Assembly (NCBI RefSeq): GCF_040907265.1
Contig: NZ_JBFOHP010000002.1
Span: forward strand, 5,146,001 to 5,210,000
Length of the DNA stretch: 64,000 nt
Direction: 5' to 3'
Source: Streptomyces sclerotialus
GTDB taxonomy: Bacteria > Actinomycetota > Actinomycetes > Streptomycetales > Streptomycetaceae
The notes beneath the pieces were generated by a model that saw only the letters and a list, made by a program, of their open reading frames with translations, was not told the origin of the DNA and ran no database searches. A program made the position numbers and the translations under genes. Below, piece after piece: positions 28,967 through 38,653 of the stretch. Each line of letters begins with the position of its first letter. Positions within the stretch are counted from its first letter, which is position 1.

Positions 28967-29142
28967 GCCGCGCGACCCCTCCCGCTTCCGCACGGAAAGA
29001 GGCCCGGTCCCCTTGCCGTTAGCGCGAGTCCACCCCCCGCACCTGCACGACCTGCCGCACGGCGCGGCGTCCCGTACCGACGGGGCGCCGTGCCGCGGTC
29101 CCCCCTGCCTGGAAAACCCCTGCCTGACAACGGAGTCCTGCC

Positions 29143-30615
29143 ATGTTCCTCGCCGCGGCCCCCACCCCAGCGCCACCACCGCACACCGGCGGACTGCTCG
29201 CGCTCATACCCGGTACGCCCGGACTGCTCACCGTCGCAGCCCTCGGCATCGTCCTGCTGCTCGTCCTCATCATCAAGGTCCGGCTGCAGCCCTTCGTCGC
29301 GCTGCTGGCCGTCTCCATCGCGGTCGGCCTGGCCGCCGGCCTCTCCGTCACCGAACTCTTCGGCACCGTCCAGAAGTCCGACGTCGTCTCGATGATCGAG
29401 AGCGGCATGGGCGGCATCCTCGGACACGTCGCGATCATCATCGGCCTGGGCACGATGCTCGGCGCGATCCTGGAGGTCTCCGGCGGCGCCGAGGTGCTCA
29501 GCGCCCGCCTGCTGCGTCTCTTCGGTGAGCGGCGCGCGCCCCTCGCGATGGGTCTCACCGGCCTGATCTTCGGTATCCCGGTCTTCTTCGACGTCGGCAT
29601 CTTCGTGCTCGCGCCGATCGTCTACGCGGCCGCCAAACGGTCCGGCAAGTCGGTCGTCCTCTACGCCATGCCGCTGCTGGCCGGCCTGTCCATGACCCAC
29701 GCCTTCCTGCCGCCGCACCCGGGTCCGGTCGCCGCGGCCGGTCTCTTCAAGGTCGACCTGGGCTGGATCATCCTGATGGGCCTGGTCTGCGGCATCCCGG
29801 CCGTACTCGCCGCCTGGGCGTACGCCGCGTGGATCGGCAAGCGGGTCCTCGTGCCCGTACCGCAGGACATGGTCGAGGCCGCCGAGGAGGCCAAGGCCGC
29901 GGTCGCCGCGGAGAAGGCGGCGGCGGGCGTCGACGCCGAGGAGAAGCCGGTACCGCTGGGCACCGTCCTCGCCATCATCGGCACCCCGTTGATCCTCATC
30001 CTGCTCGCGACCTTCTCCTCCATCGCGCTGGAGCCGTCCTCGGGCCGCTCGGTCATCGAGTTCTTCGGCCACCCCTTCACCGCGCTGACCATCGCGCTGA
30101 TCCTGGCGTACTACCTCCTGGGCATCCGCCGCGGCTGGTCCCGCAAGTCCCTGGAGACGGTCTCCACCGCGTCCCTGAAGCCGGTCGGCAACATCCTGCT
30201 GGTCGTCGGCGCGGGCGGGATCTTCGGCGCGGTCCTCAAGGGCAGCGGCGTCGCGGATGCCCTCTCCGACACCTTCCACGATGTCGGCCTGCCGGTCATC
30301 GTGCTGGCCTGGCTGCTCTCGGTCGTCCTCCGCGTCGCGCAGGGCTCCGCGACGGTCGCCATCGTCACGACCGCCGGCATCGTCCTCCCCCTGGTCGAGT
30401 CCCAGCACCTCTCGCAGCCGCACCTGGCCCTGGTCATCATGGCCATCTCGGCGGGCTCGATCTTCGCCTCGCACGTGAACGACGGCGGTTTCTGGATGGT
30501 GTCGAAGTACTTCGGGATCTCCGAACGCGACACCCTCAAGACCTGGACGGTCCTGGAGTCGGTGCTCTCCGTCGCCGGCTTCGTGGTCGCCGCACTCGTC
30601 AGTCTGGTGATCTGA
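29143..30615 (+). CDS. GntP/DsdX-family proton symporter
   Basis: A 490-residue integral membrane protein with about 12 hydrophobic helices; CGGAG precedes the ATG. GntP hallmarks: GMGGILGHVAIIIGLGTMLGAILE, the FGIPVFFDVGIFVLAPI helix, PPHPGPVAAA, the SATVAIVTTAGIVLP segment, and SHVNDGGFWMVSKYF. GntP members import gluconate, while DsdX in the same family imports D-serine. The neighbouring D-aminoacylase, dehydratase-like enzyme and RidA favour a D-amino acid or its N-acyl form; the sugar-acid-type kinase favours a sugar acid. The 176-bp gap from ridA could hold a promoter but shows no hairpin. Confidence 0.93.
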   Translation: MFLAAAPTPAPPPHTGGLLALIPGTPGLLTVAALGIVLLLVLIIKVRLQPFVALLAVSIAVGLAAGLSVTELFGTVQKSDVVSMIESGMGGILGHVAIIIGLGTMLGAILEVSGGAEVLSARLLRLFGERRAPLAMGLTGLIFGIPVFFDVGIFVLAPIVYAAAKRSGKSVVLYAMPLLAGLSMTHAFLPPHPGPVAAAGLFKVDLGWIILMGLVCGIPAVLAAWAYAAWIGKRVLVPVPQDMVEAAEEAKAAVAAEKAAAGVDAEEKPVPLGTVLAIIGTPLILILLATFSSIALEPSSGRSVIEFFGHPFTALTIALILAYYLLGIRRGWSRKSLETVSTASLKPVGNILLVVGAGGIFGAVLKGSGVADALSDTFHDVGLPVIVLAWLLSVVLRVAQGSATVAIVTTAGIVLPLVESQHLSQPHLALVIMAISAGSIFASHVNDGGFWMVSKYFGISERDTLKTWTVLESVLSVAGFVVAALVSLVI

Positions 30616-30708
30616 CGCCCCATTGCCTTGCCGCCCCGGCGCCCGGAGTATGTGCATGACAACACCGGGGGGTGAAACCTCCGGTACGCATATCGGAGAG
30701 GACCCCAC

Positions 30709-31638
30709 ATGCACAGACCTCTCAGCGGCGCTCTCGCCGGCGCCGTACTCGGTGCGGCCGCCCTCGTGGGCGCCGGGGCCGGGCCCGCCGTGGCCGACGC
30801 GCACCTGCCCGGCACCGGCAGTCAGCAGGCCGGAGACCGGCAGGCCGTGGCCCAGGCTGAGGTTCAGCTCACGCAGCACAAGGTGAAGCAGCCCAGGGCC
30901 GTCAGCTTCGCCGGCACCGTGGCGCTCAGCAACTGCTCCGGTTCGGTGGTGCGGCTGCCGGTCTCCCAGGACACCGACAAGGCGCTGGTCATGTCCAACG
31001 GCCACTGTCTGGAGTCGGGCATGCCGGGCGCCGGCGAGGTCGTCGTCGACAAGCCGTCCAGCCGCAGCTTCACCCTCCTCAGCGCGTCCGGCGGCAACAA
31101 GGGAACGGTGCGGGCCAGCAAGATCGCGTACGCGACGATGACGGACACCGACGTCTCGCTGTACGAACTCACCTCCACGTACGCGGACATCAAGCGCAAG
31201 TACGGCATCAACGCGCTGGAGCTGGCGACCACGCGCCCGGCCCAGGGTGCGGCGATCAGCGTCGTCTCCGGCTACTGGAAGAAGATCTACTCCTGCAATG
31301 TCGACGGCTTCGCGCCGACCCTGAAGGAGGGGGAGTGGACCTGGAAGGACTCGGTCCGCTACACCTCCGGCTGCGACATCATCGGCGGCACCTCCGGCTC
31401 GCCGGTGGTCGACAACGCCACCGGCAAGGTCGCGGCGGTCAACAACACCCTCAACGAGGACGGCGGGCGCTGCACGCTGAACAACCCGTGCGAGGTGGAC
31501 GCGAACGGCCAGGTGACCGTCCACCAGGGCATCGGCTACGCCCAGCAGACGTACGGCATACCGAAGTGCTTCGGTACGGGCAACAAGCTCGACCTGGGCC
31601 GGGAGGGGTGCACGCTGCCCGAGCCGGCCGGTGAGTGA
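30709..31638 (+). CDS. Secreted trypsin-like serine protease (S1 family)
   Basis: A 309-residue exported protein. The signal peptide has a basic start, hydrophobic core LAGAVLGAAALVGAGA and a cleavage region near ADA (residues 29-31). The catalytic triad reads H99 in SNGHC, D148 in TDTDVSLYEL, and S229 in GGTSGSPVVDN. Paired cysteines (C76/C100, C196/C222 and others) suggest disulfides. The form resembles the short actinobacterial S1 proteases of the SGP/alpha-lytic sort but without an obvious long pro-domain. GGAGAGGA precedes the ATG; a 14-bp-stem terminator follows. Substrate not deducible. Confidence 0.9.
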   Translation: MHRPLSGALAGAVLGAAALVGAGAGPAVADAHLPGTGSQQAGDRQAVAQAEVQLTQHKVKQPRAVSFAGTVALSNCSGSVVRLPVSQDTDKALVMSNGHCLESGMPGAGEVVVDKPSSRSFTLLSASGGNKGTVRASKIAYATMTDTDVSLYELTSTYADIKRKYGINALELATTRPAQGAAISVVSGYWKKIYSCNVDGFAPTLKEGEWTWKDSVRYTSGCDIIGGTSGSPVVDNATGKVAAVNNTLNEDGGRCTLNNPCEVDANGQVTVHQGIGYAQQTYGIPKCFGTGNKLDLGREGCTLPEPAGE

Positions 31639-31661
31639 CGCCCACTCGGTGACGTGACGCA

Positions 31662-31695
31662 GGGCCCGCCGCCGGGGAGAGCCGGCGGCGGGCCC
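31662..31695. terminator. Terminator between protease and chitinase genes
   Basis: Perfect 14-bp stem (GGGCCCGCCGCCGG at 31662-31675 pairing with 31682-31695) around a 6-nt loop, between convergent genes. Confidence 0.8.
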
Positions 31696-31752
31696 GTTCG
31701 CGGGCGGTGGGGTGACCCGCGGGTGGGGGTGGTCCGGGGGAGCGGCGGGCCG

Positions 31753-32793
31753 CTAGGGAAGGCCGTGCACGTGGCCGCCGACCTCGTTCGCGAAGGCGTC
31801 GCCGTTCGCCGCGTCCCAGTTGGTCGACCAGGTCATCGCGCCACGCAGGCCGGGATAGGCCTTCGGAGGTCTGAACGATCCGCAGCCGGTGCCCTTGGTG
31901 AGGCAGTCCAGCGCGTCGTTGACCACGGAGGGCGCGACGTAGCCGCTGCCGGCCGCCCGGGAGGACGCCGGTACTCCGATGCCCACCTGCGACGGATCCA
32001 GGCCGTTCTCCAGTTGGATACAGGCCAGCGAGGTGAGGAAGTCCACCGTGCCCTGGGCGTAGACCTTGCCGTCGCAGCCGTTCATGGAACCGCTGTTGTA
32101 GTACTGCATGTTGACCACCGTGAGGAAGTCCCGCACGGCCAGCGCGGTCTTGAAGTACTCGTTCTGCGGCGACTGCATGTCGATCGTCTGCGGCGCCATG
32201 GTGAGCACGAGACCGTCGTGCGCGGCGTGCAGCGACTTCAGTGCCTTGGTCATATAGGTGGAATCAAGGCCGTTCTCCAGGTCGATGTCGACGCCGTCGA
32301 AGCCGTATTCCGCCATCAGCTTCCCGACCGAATCCGCGAAGTTCTTCGCAGACGTGTCGTCGGCGACCGAGACCGCTCCCTTCTCGCCGCCGACCGAAAT
32401 GATCACGGACTTGCCGGCCGCCTGCTTGGCCTTGATGTCCGCCTTGAAGTCGTCCACCGAGGCGTACCCGAGCGCCGGGTCGAGGGTGAAGCCGACCTCG
32501 CCCGGAGTGCCGGTGGCGTCGGCGAAGGCGACCGCGATGATGTCGTACGCGTCGGAGACGTCCCCGAGCTTCTGGACGGTGGCGCCGTTGTCGAAGTTCT
32601 GCCAGTAGCCGGTGACCGCGTGCGCGGGGACGGCACGGGCCGAACTGCCCTGTGTGACCTGCGCGTCCCGGTCGGCGGGTGCGGCCTGCGCGGCGCTCGC
32701 CGCCGTCATGCCGCCGGCCGCCAGTGCGGCCGCGGCCAGACAGCCGAGCAGTCTCTTCCTGAGCGGACGGGTTCCTGGTCGTGCGCGAACCAC
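31753..32793 (-). CDS. Secreted GH18 chitinase
   Basis: Hydrolyses chitin in soil. The GTG at 32793 has GGAGG 5 bp upstream and leads directly into a signal peptide (MVRARPGTRPLRKRLLGC, hydrophobic core, cleavage near AQAAPA). The mature protein is one GH18 TIM barrel (346 residues in all), with no chitin-binding or fibronectin module. The catalytic DxxDxDxE motif is D166-G-V-D169-I-D171-L-E173 in YGFDGVDIDLEN. Substrate-site strands VIISVGGEKG, LTMAPQTIDMQS and VVNMQYYNSGS are present, and GAMTWSTNWDAANGD gives the final tryptophan. A DasR-type operator overlaps its promoter, implying N-acetylglucosamine-dependent control. Confidence 0.95.
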   Translation of the reverse strand: MVRARPGTRPLRKRLLGCLAAAALAAGGMTAASAAQAAPADRDAQVTQGSSARAVPAHAVTGYWQNFDNGATVQKLGDVSDAYDIIAVAFADATGTPGEVGFTLDPALGYASVDDFKADIKAKQAAGKSVIISVGGEKGAVSVADDTSAKNFADSVGKLMAEYGFDGVDIDLENGLDSTYMTKALKSLHAAHDGLVLTMAPQTIDMQSPQNEYFKTALAVRDFLTVVNMQYYNSGSMNGCDGKVYAQGTVDFLTSLACIQLENGLDPSQVGIGVPASSRAAGSGYVAPSVVNDALDCLTKGTGCGSFRPPKAYPGLRGAMTWSTNWDAANGDAFANEVGGHVHGLP

Positions 32794-32867
32794 GACAGCC
32801 TCCGGTGGGGGGAGTGGGGATGTTACGGAGTACGCGATCAGGGGCCCCTGCGTGCTGCCGTACAACG

Positions 32868-32892
32868 TGGTCCAGACCAATGATTCTGTCAA
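32868..32892 (-). promoter_or_regulatory. Chitinase promoter with DasR-responsive (dre) site
   Basis: TGGTCCAGACCA at 32868-32879 matches the dre core TGGTCTAGACCA at 11 of 12 positions, with palindromic arms intact, 75 bp upstream of the chitinase start. Reading the minus strand, a TTGACA -35 hexamer occupies 32892-32887, so the operator lies in the promoter spacer, where a bound repressor would block RNA polymerase. DasR control of chitinase genes through such sites is established in streptomycetes; for this copy it is inferred. Confidence 0.8.
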
Positions 32893-33392
32893 GGCCTTTG
32901 TGTGAATAGGGAATTACCGCAGCCGTCCTTCGCGTATGCGATTACCGGAGCGGTGGCCCGCTTTTCTCCATTCCTTCGGCCGTCGATGTGCCGCCCGTGC
33001 CGAGCACGGAATTCGCGCGCGGCCGATGTCGCGTAAAAGGGGCGGGTCGGGCCGGAACGGTACGGAATGGCGAGGATGGAGCGGGGTATTCCGGCCGGTA
33101 CGCCTCAACTGAACGGAAGATGATGGTAGTTATCGGCACATGGGTACCCTTGCCCGAGTTCGTCCCCGCGGCCGCGGAAAAGTTGTGCATTCAACTTCAA
33201 TGGTGAGGGATAGATCGCGGTTGATCGGTAAATGATCTCCAGAATGGCTACCGTGAGAGCGTTGTGGTGACGGTCTCCGTAGCGGGCGGAGTGTTTTCCC
33301 ACGCCTGGGACGCGGCTAAAGTCTGCGGAAGACAGGACACCGCAGCGAGGGAAGTTGTGGAGCGAGTGACGTGGTGAAACGGGGACACACAC
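32893..33392. other. 500-bp intergenic region upstream of the pilus-associated locus
   Basis: No convincing gene. It includes an AT-rich stretch (about 33115-33245) holding a perfect 6-6-6 inverted repeat, AAGTTG-TGCATT-CAACTT at 33180-33197. This would suit the promoter of the plus-strand gene at 33393. Short frames here lack ribosome-binding sites and family similarity. Confidence 0.5.
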
Positions 33393-34277
33393 ATGCCGAC
33401 CGCGATAGCAGTCACCAGTCCTGATCTGGTGCTCGCGCCCCCGGACCGGATCACGCCGCCGGCGCATGTGCTCGGCCCCCCGGAACGCCAGTCGCTGGAC
33501 GACGCGCTGTCCCAGATGCACTTCCTCCTGGAGCAGCACGGCCATGTCCTCGTCGTCCACTCCCGGTCGCTCCCGCAGGACCACGTACGCCGCCTGCACA
33601 CCGTCCGCGCCGTCCTGGAGAGCGACCGCGTCGCGGTGATCGGCAGTGAGCTGCCGCCGCTCGGCGTCGGGCTGCTGGTCCGACAGTTACGCCAGCTGTC
33701 CGCCTACGACGTGGGCCCCGGTGTCCTGGGCGCGGCCGCCAGGCTGCTCACGTACTACATCCACGCCGGTGCGCTGCTGAACAGCGTGACCCGGCTCGAC
33801 GCCGTGCCCGTCAGCCTCAAGGCGCACGCCAGGTCCTGGGTCCCCGGCTCGCAGTTCGCCGTGCTGGCCCACCCCACCCCGCAGCTGGTCATGCTCGGCA
33901 CGGAGGAGGCCCGGCTGCCCGGCCCCGAGTTCGCCACCCAGCTGACGGTGGCCCAGGGGCAGTTCACCTCCGAGTGGGTGCACACCCTGGCCGGCCAGTG
34001 GTCCGTGCAGGCCGTGCAGCAGGCGGAACTCCCGGCGGAGTCCGCACGGTGGTGGGGCACCGGCAGACTGACCGAGTTCGCGGCCGGCATCGCGGACACC
34101 GCCGTACTCGCCCAGCTGGTCGCCTCCGTGCACCGCTTCCCCTGCCCCTGGTGCGGCCTGGAACTCATCGGTGACCGCTGCGCGTTCTGCGCCGCTCCCG
34201 CGCTCCCGGCCGGACACCGCAGCCCCTCCGGCACCCCCGCGGCCCGCGGAGCCGGACCGTCCGGCCGGTCGCGGTAG
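33393..34277 (+). CDS. Zinc-ribbon hypothetical protein at the head of the Tad locus, with a TTA codon
   Basis: A 294-residue protein with no family I can name. The N-terminal ~200 residues are mixed alpha/beta (QSLDDALSQMHFLLEQHGHV, VLVVHSRSLPQDHVRRLHTV) without membrane segments. Near residues 250-270 two CxxC pairs (FPCPWCGLELIGDRCAFCAA) form a zinc ribbon. The low-complexity tail is Pro/Gly/Ser/Arg. Leu99 is encoded by TTA (33687-33689), so full translation would need bldA tRNA. It precedes cpaB in the same direction with only a mini-ORF between, so it may regulate or report on pilus assembly; that is inference. Weak GGGGA ribosome-binding site. Confidence 0.8.
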   Translation: MPTAIAVTSPDLVLAPPDRITPPAHVLGPPERQSLDDALSQMHFLLEQHGHVLVVHSRSLPQDHVRRLHTVRAVLESDRVAVIGSELPPLGVGLLVRQLRQLSAYDVGPGVLGAAARLLTYYIHAGALLNSVTRLDAVPVSLKAHARSWVPGSQFAVLAHPTPQLVMLGTEEARLPGPEFATQLTVAQGQFTSEWVHTLAGQWSVQAVQQAELPAESARWWGTGRLTEFAAGIADTAVLAQLVASVHRFPCPWCGLELIGDRCAFCAAPALPAGHRSPSGTPAARGAGPSGRSR

Positions 34278-34309
34278 CGGCCATCCGGTGCGGCGGCCAC
34301 AGTGGGCAC

Positions 34310-34435
34310 ATGGACGATTACTCGGCGACGGCGGTACCCCGCCCGGTCGCGGACCCACCGCACCCCGAACTCCCCCGCTTCATGCCCCGCCCCGCTCACC
34401 GTAACCGCCCTGAACGAGGTAGTCCGCAACCATGA
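34310..34435 (+). CDS. 41-codon mini-ORF coupled to cpaB
   Basis: Reads MDDYSATAVPRPVADP and continues as a Pro/Arg-rich peptide of 41 residues. Its TGA (34433-34435) overlaps the cpaB ATG (ATGA), the classic arrangement for translational coupling. The ribosome-binding site is weak (GTGGG). It could be a leader peptide tuning cpaB translation or a genuine small protein; codon bias is too uniform in this genome to decide. Confidence 0.4.
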   Translation: MDDYSATAVPRPVADPPHPELPRFMPRPAHRNRPERGSPQP

Positions 34436-35136
34436 ACTCACGCCAGCGCCGCGGCATCATCCTGCTGCTCCTGTCGGTCCTGTGCGCATTCGGCGCCTTC
34501 GCCGGCGTCCTGTCGGTGATCAGCGACGTGGAGTCCAAGGTGGGCCCCGAGGTGACCGCCTATGAGCTCAAGGCCGACGTCGCCGCGTACAAGTCCCTGG
34601 AGGCGGGGCAGTTCCGGCAGATCCGGGTGCCCGAGCGCTGGCTGCCCAGAACCGCGGTGCGGGACCTGGACGAGGTGGTGGGCAGGATCGCGGTCAACCC
34701 GCTGCGGAAGGGCTCGCTGCTCCAGTCCGACATGGTCGCCGAGCGCCCGGCCCTCCAGCCGGGCCAGCAGGAGATCGCGATCATGATCGACGCGGCGACC
34801 GGCGTGGCCGGCAAGATCACCCCCGGAGCCTCGGTCAACATCTACGCCACCTTCGCCGGCAAGGAAGGCGACGCCGACAGCTCCAAGGTCATCGTCAGCA
34901 ACGCCAAGGTCATCGACGTGGGCCGGCTCACCGCGCTCAAGCCGCGGCCGGGCGAGGCGCAGAACGGCGGCGGCGAGGCGGTACCGATCACCTTCGCGCT
35001 CAAGACCCTGGACGCACAGCGCGTGGCGTACGCGGAGTCCTTCGCCACCCACGTACGCCTGGCGCTGGTCGCGCCGGGCAGCGACGCCACCATCCCGGAC
35101 GATCAGCGGGACTACACCCTGGCCGGGGACAAGTGA
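34432..35136 (+). CDS. cpaB: Flp pilus assembly protein CpaB/RcpC (SAF domain)
   Basis: A 234-residue membrane-anchored protein. One N-terminal helix (GIILLLLSVLCAFGAFAGVL) is followed by an extracytoplasmic SAF domain (AYELKADVAAYKSLEAGQ, then IRVPERWLPRTAV) and the CpaB/RcpC C-terminal beta domain (ALQPGQQEIAIMIDAATGVA, then GASVNIYATFAGKEGD). In Gram-negative Tad systems CpaB associates with the secretin; here there is no outer membrane, so it probably works within the envelope at the base of the pilus. Next gene starts 8 bp after its stop. Confidence 0.88.
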   Translation: MNSRQRRGIILLLLSVLCAFGAFAGVLSVISDVESKVGPEVTAYELKADVAAYKSLEAGQFRQIRVPERWLPRTAVRDLDEVVGRIAVNPLRKGSLLQSDMVAERPALQPGQQEIAIMIDAATGVAGKITPGASVNIYATFAGKEGDADSSKVIVSNAKVIDVGRLTALKPRPGEAQNGGGEAVPITFALKTLDAQRVAYAESFATHVRLALVAPGSDATIPDDQRDYTLAGDK

Positions 35137-35144
35137 GGTAACGG

Positions 35145-36473
35145 ATGGTCACACGAATCCTTCCGGCCGTCGGCGACGCCGACGCGGCCCGCTCGGTGAC
35201 GACGCTGCTGAGCCAGCTGCCGGACGCCGAGCCCGCCCGGCCCGTCGCCGACTCGACGCTGCTGCTCGACACCCTCGCGCAGCTCGCCGGGGAGTCGGTC
35301 GCCGACCTGCCGGAGGTCGTCCTCGTGCACGAGCGCGTCGGCCCCGTGCCCGCGCTGGAGCTGGTACGCGAGGTCGCCCTCCGCTTCCCGGCGGTCGGGG
35401 TGGTTCTGCTGACCGCCGACGCCGGCCCCGGGGTGTACTCCGCCGCCATGGACGCCGGCGCCCGCGGCGTGGTCGGCCTGCCCCTCTCGTACGACGAACT
35501 CTCGGCACGGCTCCAGGCCGCCGCGAACTGGGCGACCGGCATGCGCCGCCACCTCACGGCCGACCCCACGCTGCCGGCCGGGTCCGGCGGCACGGTCATC
35601 ACGGTCAGCGGCGCCAAGGGCGGTGTCGGGACCACCACGCTCGCCGTGCAGCTGGCGCTGGCGGCCCGGTCGGTGGGCACGCACGTGGCGCTGGTCGACA
35701 TGGACCTCCAGAGCGGCGATGTCGCCTCCTACCTGGACGTGCAGTTCCGCCGGTCGATAGCCGACCTGGCCGGGATCAAGGACATCTCGCCGCGCGTCCT
35801 CCAGGACGTGGTGATGCACCACGAGACGGGCATCGGGCTGCTGCTCGCGCCGGGCGAGGGAGAGCGCGGCGAGGAGGTGGACGAGCGGACCGTCCGCCAG
35901 GTCATCGGCGCGCTGCGCAGCCGGTACCACGTGGTGATCGTCGACTGCGGGGCCCAGCTGACCGGTGCGAACGCCGCCGCCATCGAGACGGCCGACGGCG
36001 CGGTGCTGGTCGTCACCCCGGACGTGGTCACCGTACGGGCCGCCAAGCGCACCGTACGGATGTGGGACCGCCTCCAGGTGCGCAAGGCCGAGGACACCCT
36101 CGCGGTGGTCAACCGGCACACCCGCGGCACGGAGATCCAGCCGCCGCTGGTCCAGCGGATCGTCGGCACCCAGGTGGCCCGGACGGCCGTGCCCGCCGGG
36201 TTCAAGGAGCTGCAGCCCGCGGTCGACTCGGGCCGGATGCAGGATCTGGACGACCGGGGCACGGTCAAGCAGGCGATGTGGGCGCTGGCCGGCGAACTGG
36301 GCCTGGGCCAGGGCCCCGAGGACGGCCCGGTGGGCCACGGCCGGAGCAGGCGCAGCAAGTACCGGAACGACCGGGGCTCGATCGGCGTCCGGCGCCGCAG
36401 GGGCGGCCACGGCGGCGCAGGCCGGGGCCGCGGGGGCGCCCCCGCCGCCGGCAGACCGGCAGGGGAGGGCTGA
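35145..36473 (+). CDS. cpaE: CpaE-like pilus-localising ParA/MinD ATPase
   Basis: A 442-residue protein. Residues 1-125 look like a degenerate receiver domain (VVLLTADAGPGVYSAAMDAG, GARGVVGLPLSYDELSARL). Residues ~150-390 are a ParA/MinD ATPase with deviant Walker A GAKGGVGTTT (about 156-165), DMDLQSGDVASYLD and VIVDCGAQ. These features define CpaE/TadZ, which positions the Tad machine at the cell surface. The last ~50 residues are strikingly basic and glycine-rich ([20 protein letters not shown]), possibly for membrane or nucleic-acid contact. Followed within 3 bp by tadE. Confidence 0.9.
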   Translation: MVTRILPAVGDADAARSVTTLLSQLPDAEPARPVADSTLLLDTLAQLAGESVADLPEVVLVHERVGPVPALELVREVALRFPAVGVVLLTADAGPGVYSAAMDAGARGVVGLPLSYDELSARLQAAANWATGMRRHLTADPTLPAGSGGTVITVSGAKGGVGTTTLAVQLALAARSVGTHVALVDMDLQSGDVASYLDVQFRRSIADLAGIKDISPRVLQDVVMHHETGIGLLLAPGEGERGEEVDERTVRQVIGALRSRYHVVIVDCGAQLTGANAAAIETADGAVLVVTPDVVTVRAAKRTVRMWDRLQVRKAEDTLAVVNRHTRGTEIQPPLVQRIVGTQVARTAVPAGFKELQPAVDSGRMQDLDDRGTVKQAMWALAGELGLGQGPEDGPVGHGRSRRSKYRNDRGSIGVRRRRGGHGGAGRGRGGAPAAGRPAGEG

Positions 36474-36476
36474 CCT

Positions 36477-36875
36477 ATGACGGCCTGGCGGGTACGTGTC
36501 GCGCGGCGCGTGCGGCGGATGCGGGCGGACCGGGGGCAGGTGGCGGTCGAGTTCCTCGGCATGCTGCCGCTCATCCTGGTCACCCTGGTGCTGCTGTGGC
36601 AGTGCGCGCTGGTCGGCTTCACGTACACGCTGGCCGGAAACGCCGCCGACGGGGCGGCGCGGGCTGCGGGCTCCGGCGGCCCCGGGGCGTGCGAGCGCGG
36701 CGGGACGCAGGACCTGGGGGCGAGCTGGCGGGCCACCGCCACCGTCTCGTGCAAGGTCGTGCCCGGCCTGGTCAAGGCCGAGGTCACCCTCAAGGTCCCG
36801 GTCCTCTTCCCCGGCTCCGTCGACTTCCCGTTCGACGTCCAGGGCGAGGCTGCCGCCGTCAAGGAGGAGGACTGA
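36477..36875 (+). CDS. TadE-like pseudopilin (first copy)
   Basis: A 132-residue protein with the TadE pattern. A basic leader ends in DRG, then QVAVEFLGMLPLILVTLVLL, in which the glutamate sits at +5 after the predicted prepilin-peptidase cleavage site (G|QVAVE). The rest is extracytoplasmic with two cysteines (GACERGG and VSCKVVPG) likely to be bridged. Minor pseudopilins of this type help start pilus assembly. It is arranged head-to-tail with a second TadE-like gene, which starts 3 bp downstream. Confidence 0.87.
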   Translation: MTAWRVRVARRVRRMRADRGQVAVEFLGMLPLILVTLVLLWQCALVGFTYTLAGNAADGAARAAGSGGPGACERGGTQDLGASWRATATVSCKVVPGLVKAEVTLKVPVLFPGSVDFPFDVQGEAAAVKEED

Positions 36876-36878
36876 CCC

Positions 36879-37258
36879 ATGGTGCTGCGCGCAGGAAAGC
36901 GGGGTGACCGGGGGCAGACCGTGGTCGAGTTCCTCGGCATGCTGCCGGTCCTGGTCCTGGTGGGCCTGGCCCTGGTCCAGTTCGGCATCGCGGCGTACGC
37001 GATCCAGCAGACCGGTACGGGGGCGCGCGCCGCGGCCCGTACCGCGGGGCTGGACGAGCCGGAGATCGGTTACGCACAGGCGGGGAAGGCCGCCATGAGC
37101 GGCTGGCTCGCGGACGGGGCCGCCTTCACCCGGCGCCCCGGACCGGCCGAGGTGTCCGTCACCGCCCAGGTGACGATCCCGTCGGTCATCCCGTTCGTGA
37201 GCGACTTCGGCGCCACCGAGAAGACCGTGACCATGCCGCGTACGGAGGAGTCCGCACC

Positions 37259-37262
<4 letters not shown>
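36879..37262 (+). CDS. TadE/TadF-like pseudopilin (second copy)
   Basis: A 127-residue paralogue of the preceding protein. The leader ends in DRG and continues QTVVEFLGMLPVLVLVGLAL, again with glutamate at +5 after the expected cleavage site. It lacks the cysteine pair seen in the first copy. Its stop overlaps the ATPase start (ATGA), so the ATPase is translationally coupled. The two-gene arrangement parallels the tadE-tadF pairs of known Tad operons. Confidence 0.87.
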
Positions 37263-38605
<1,343 letters not shown>

Positions 38606-38653
38606 CCCCTCCGCCCGCCACCCCGCCCCCTCCCGGAGGAAACCCCCGCCGCC

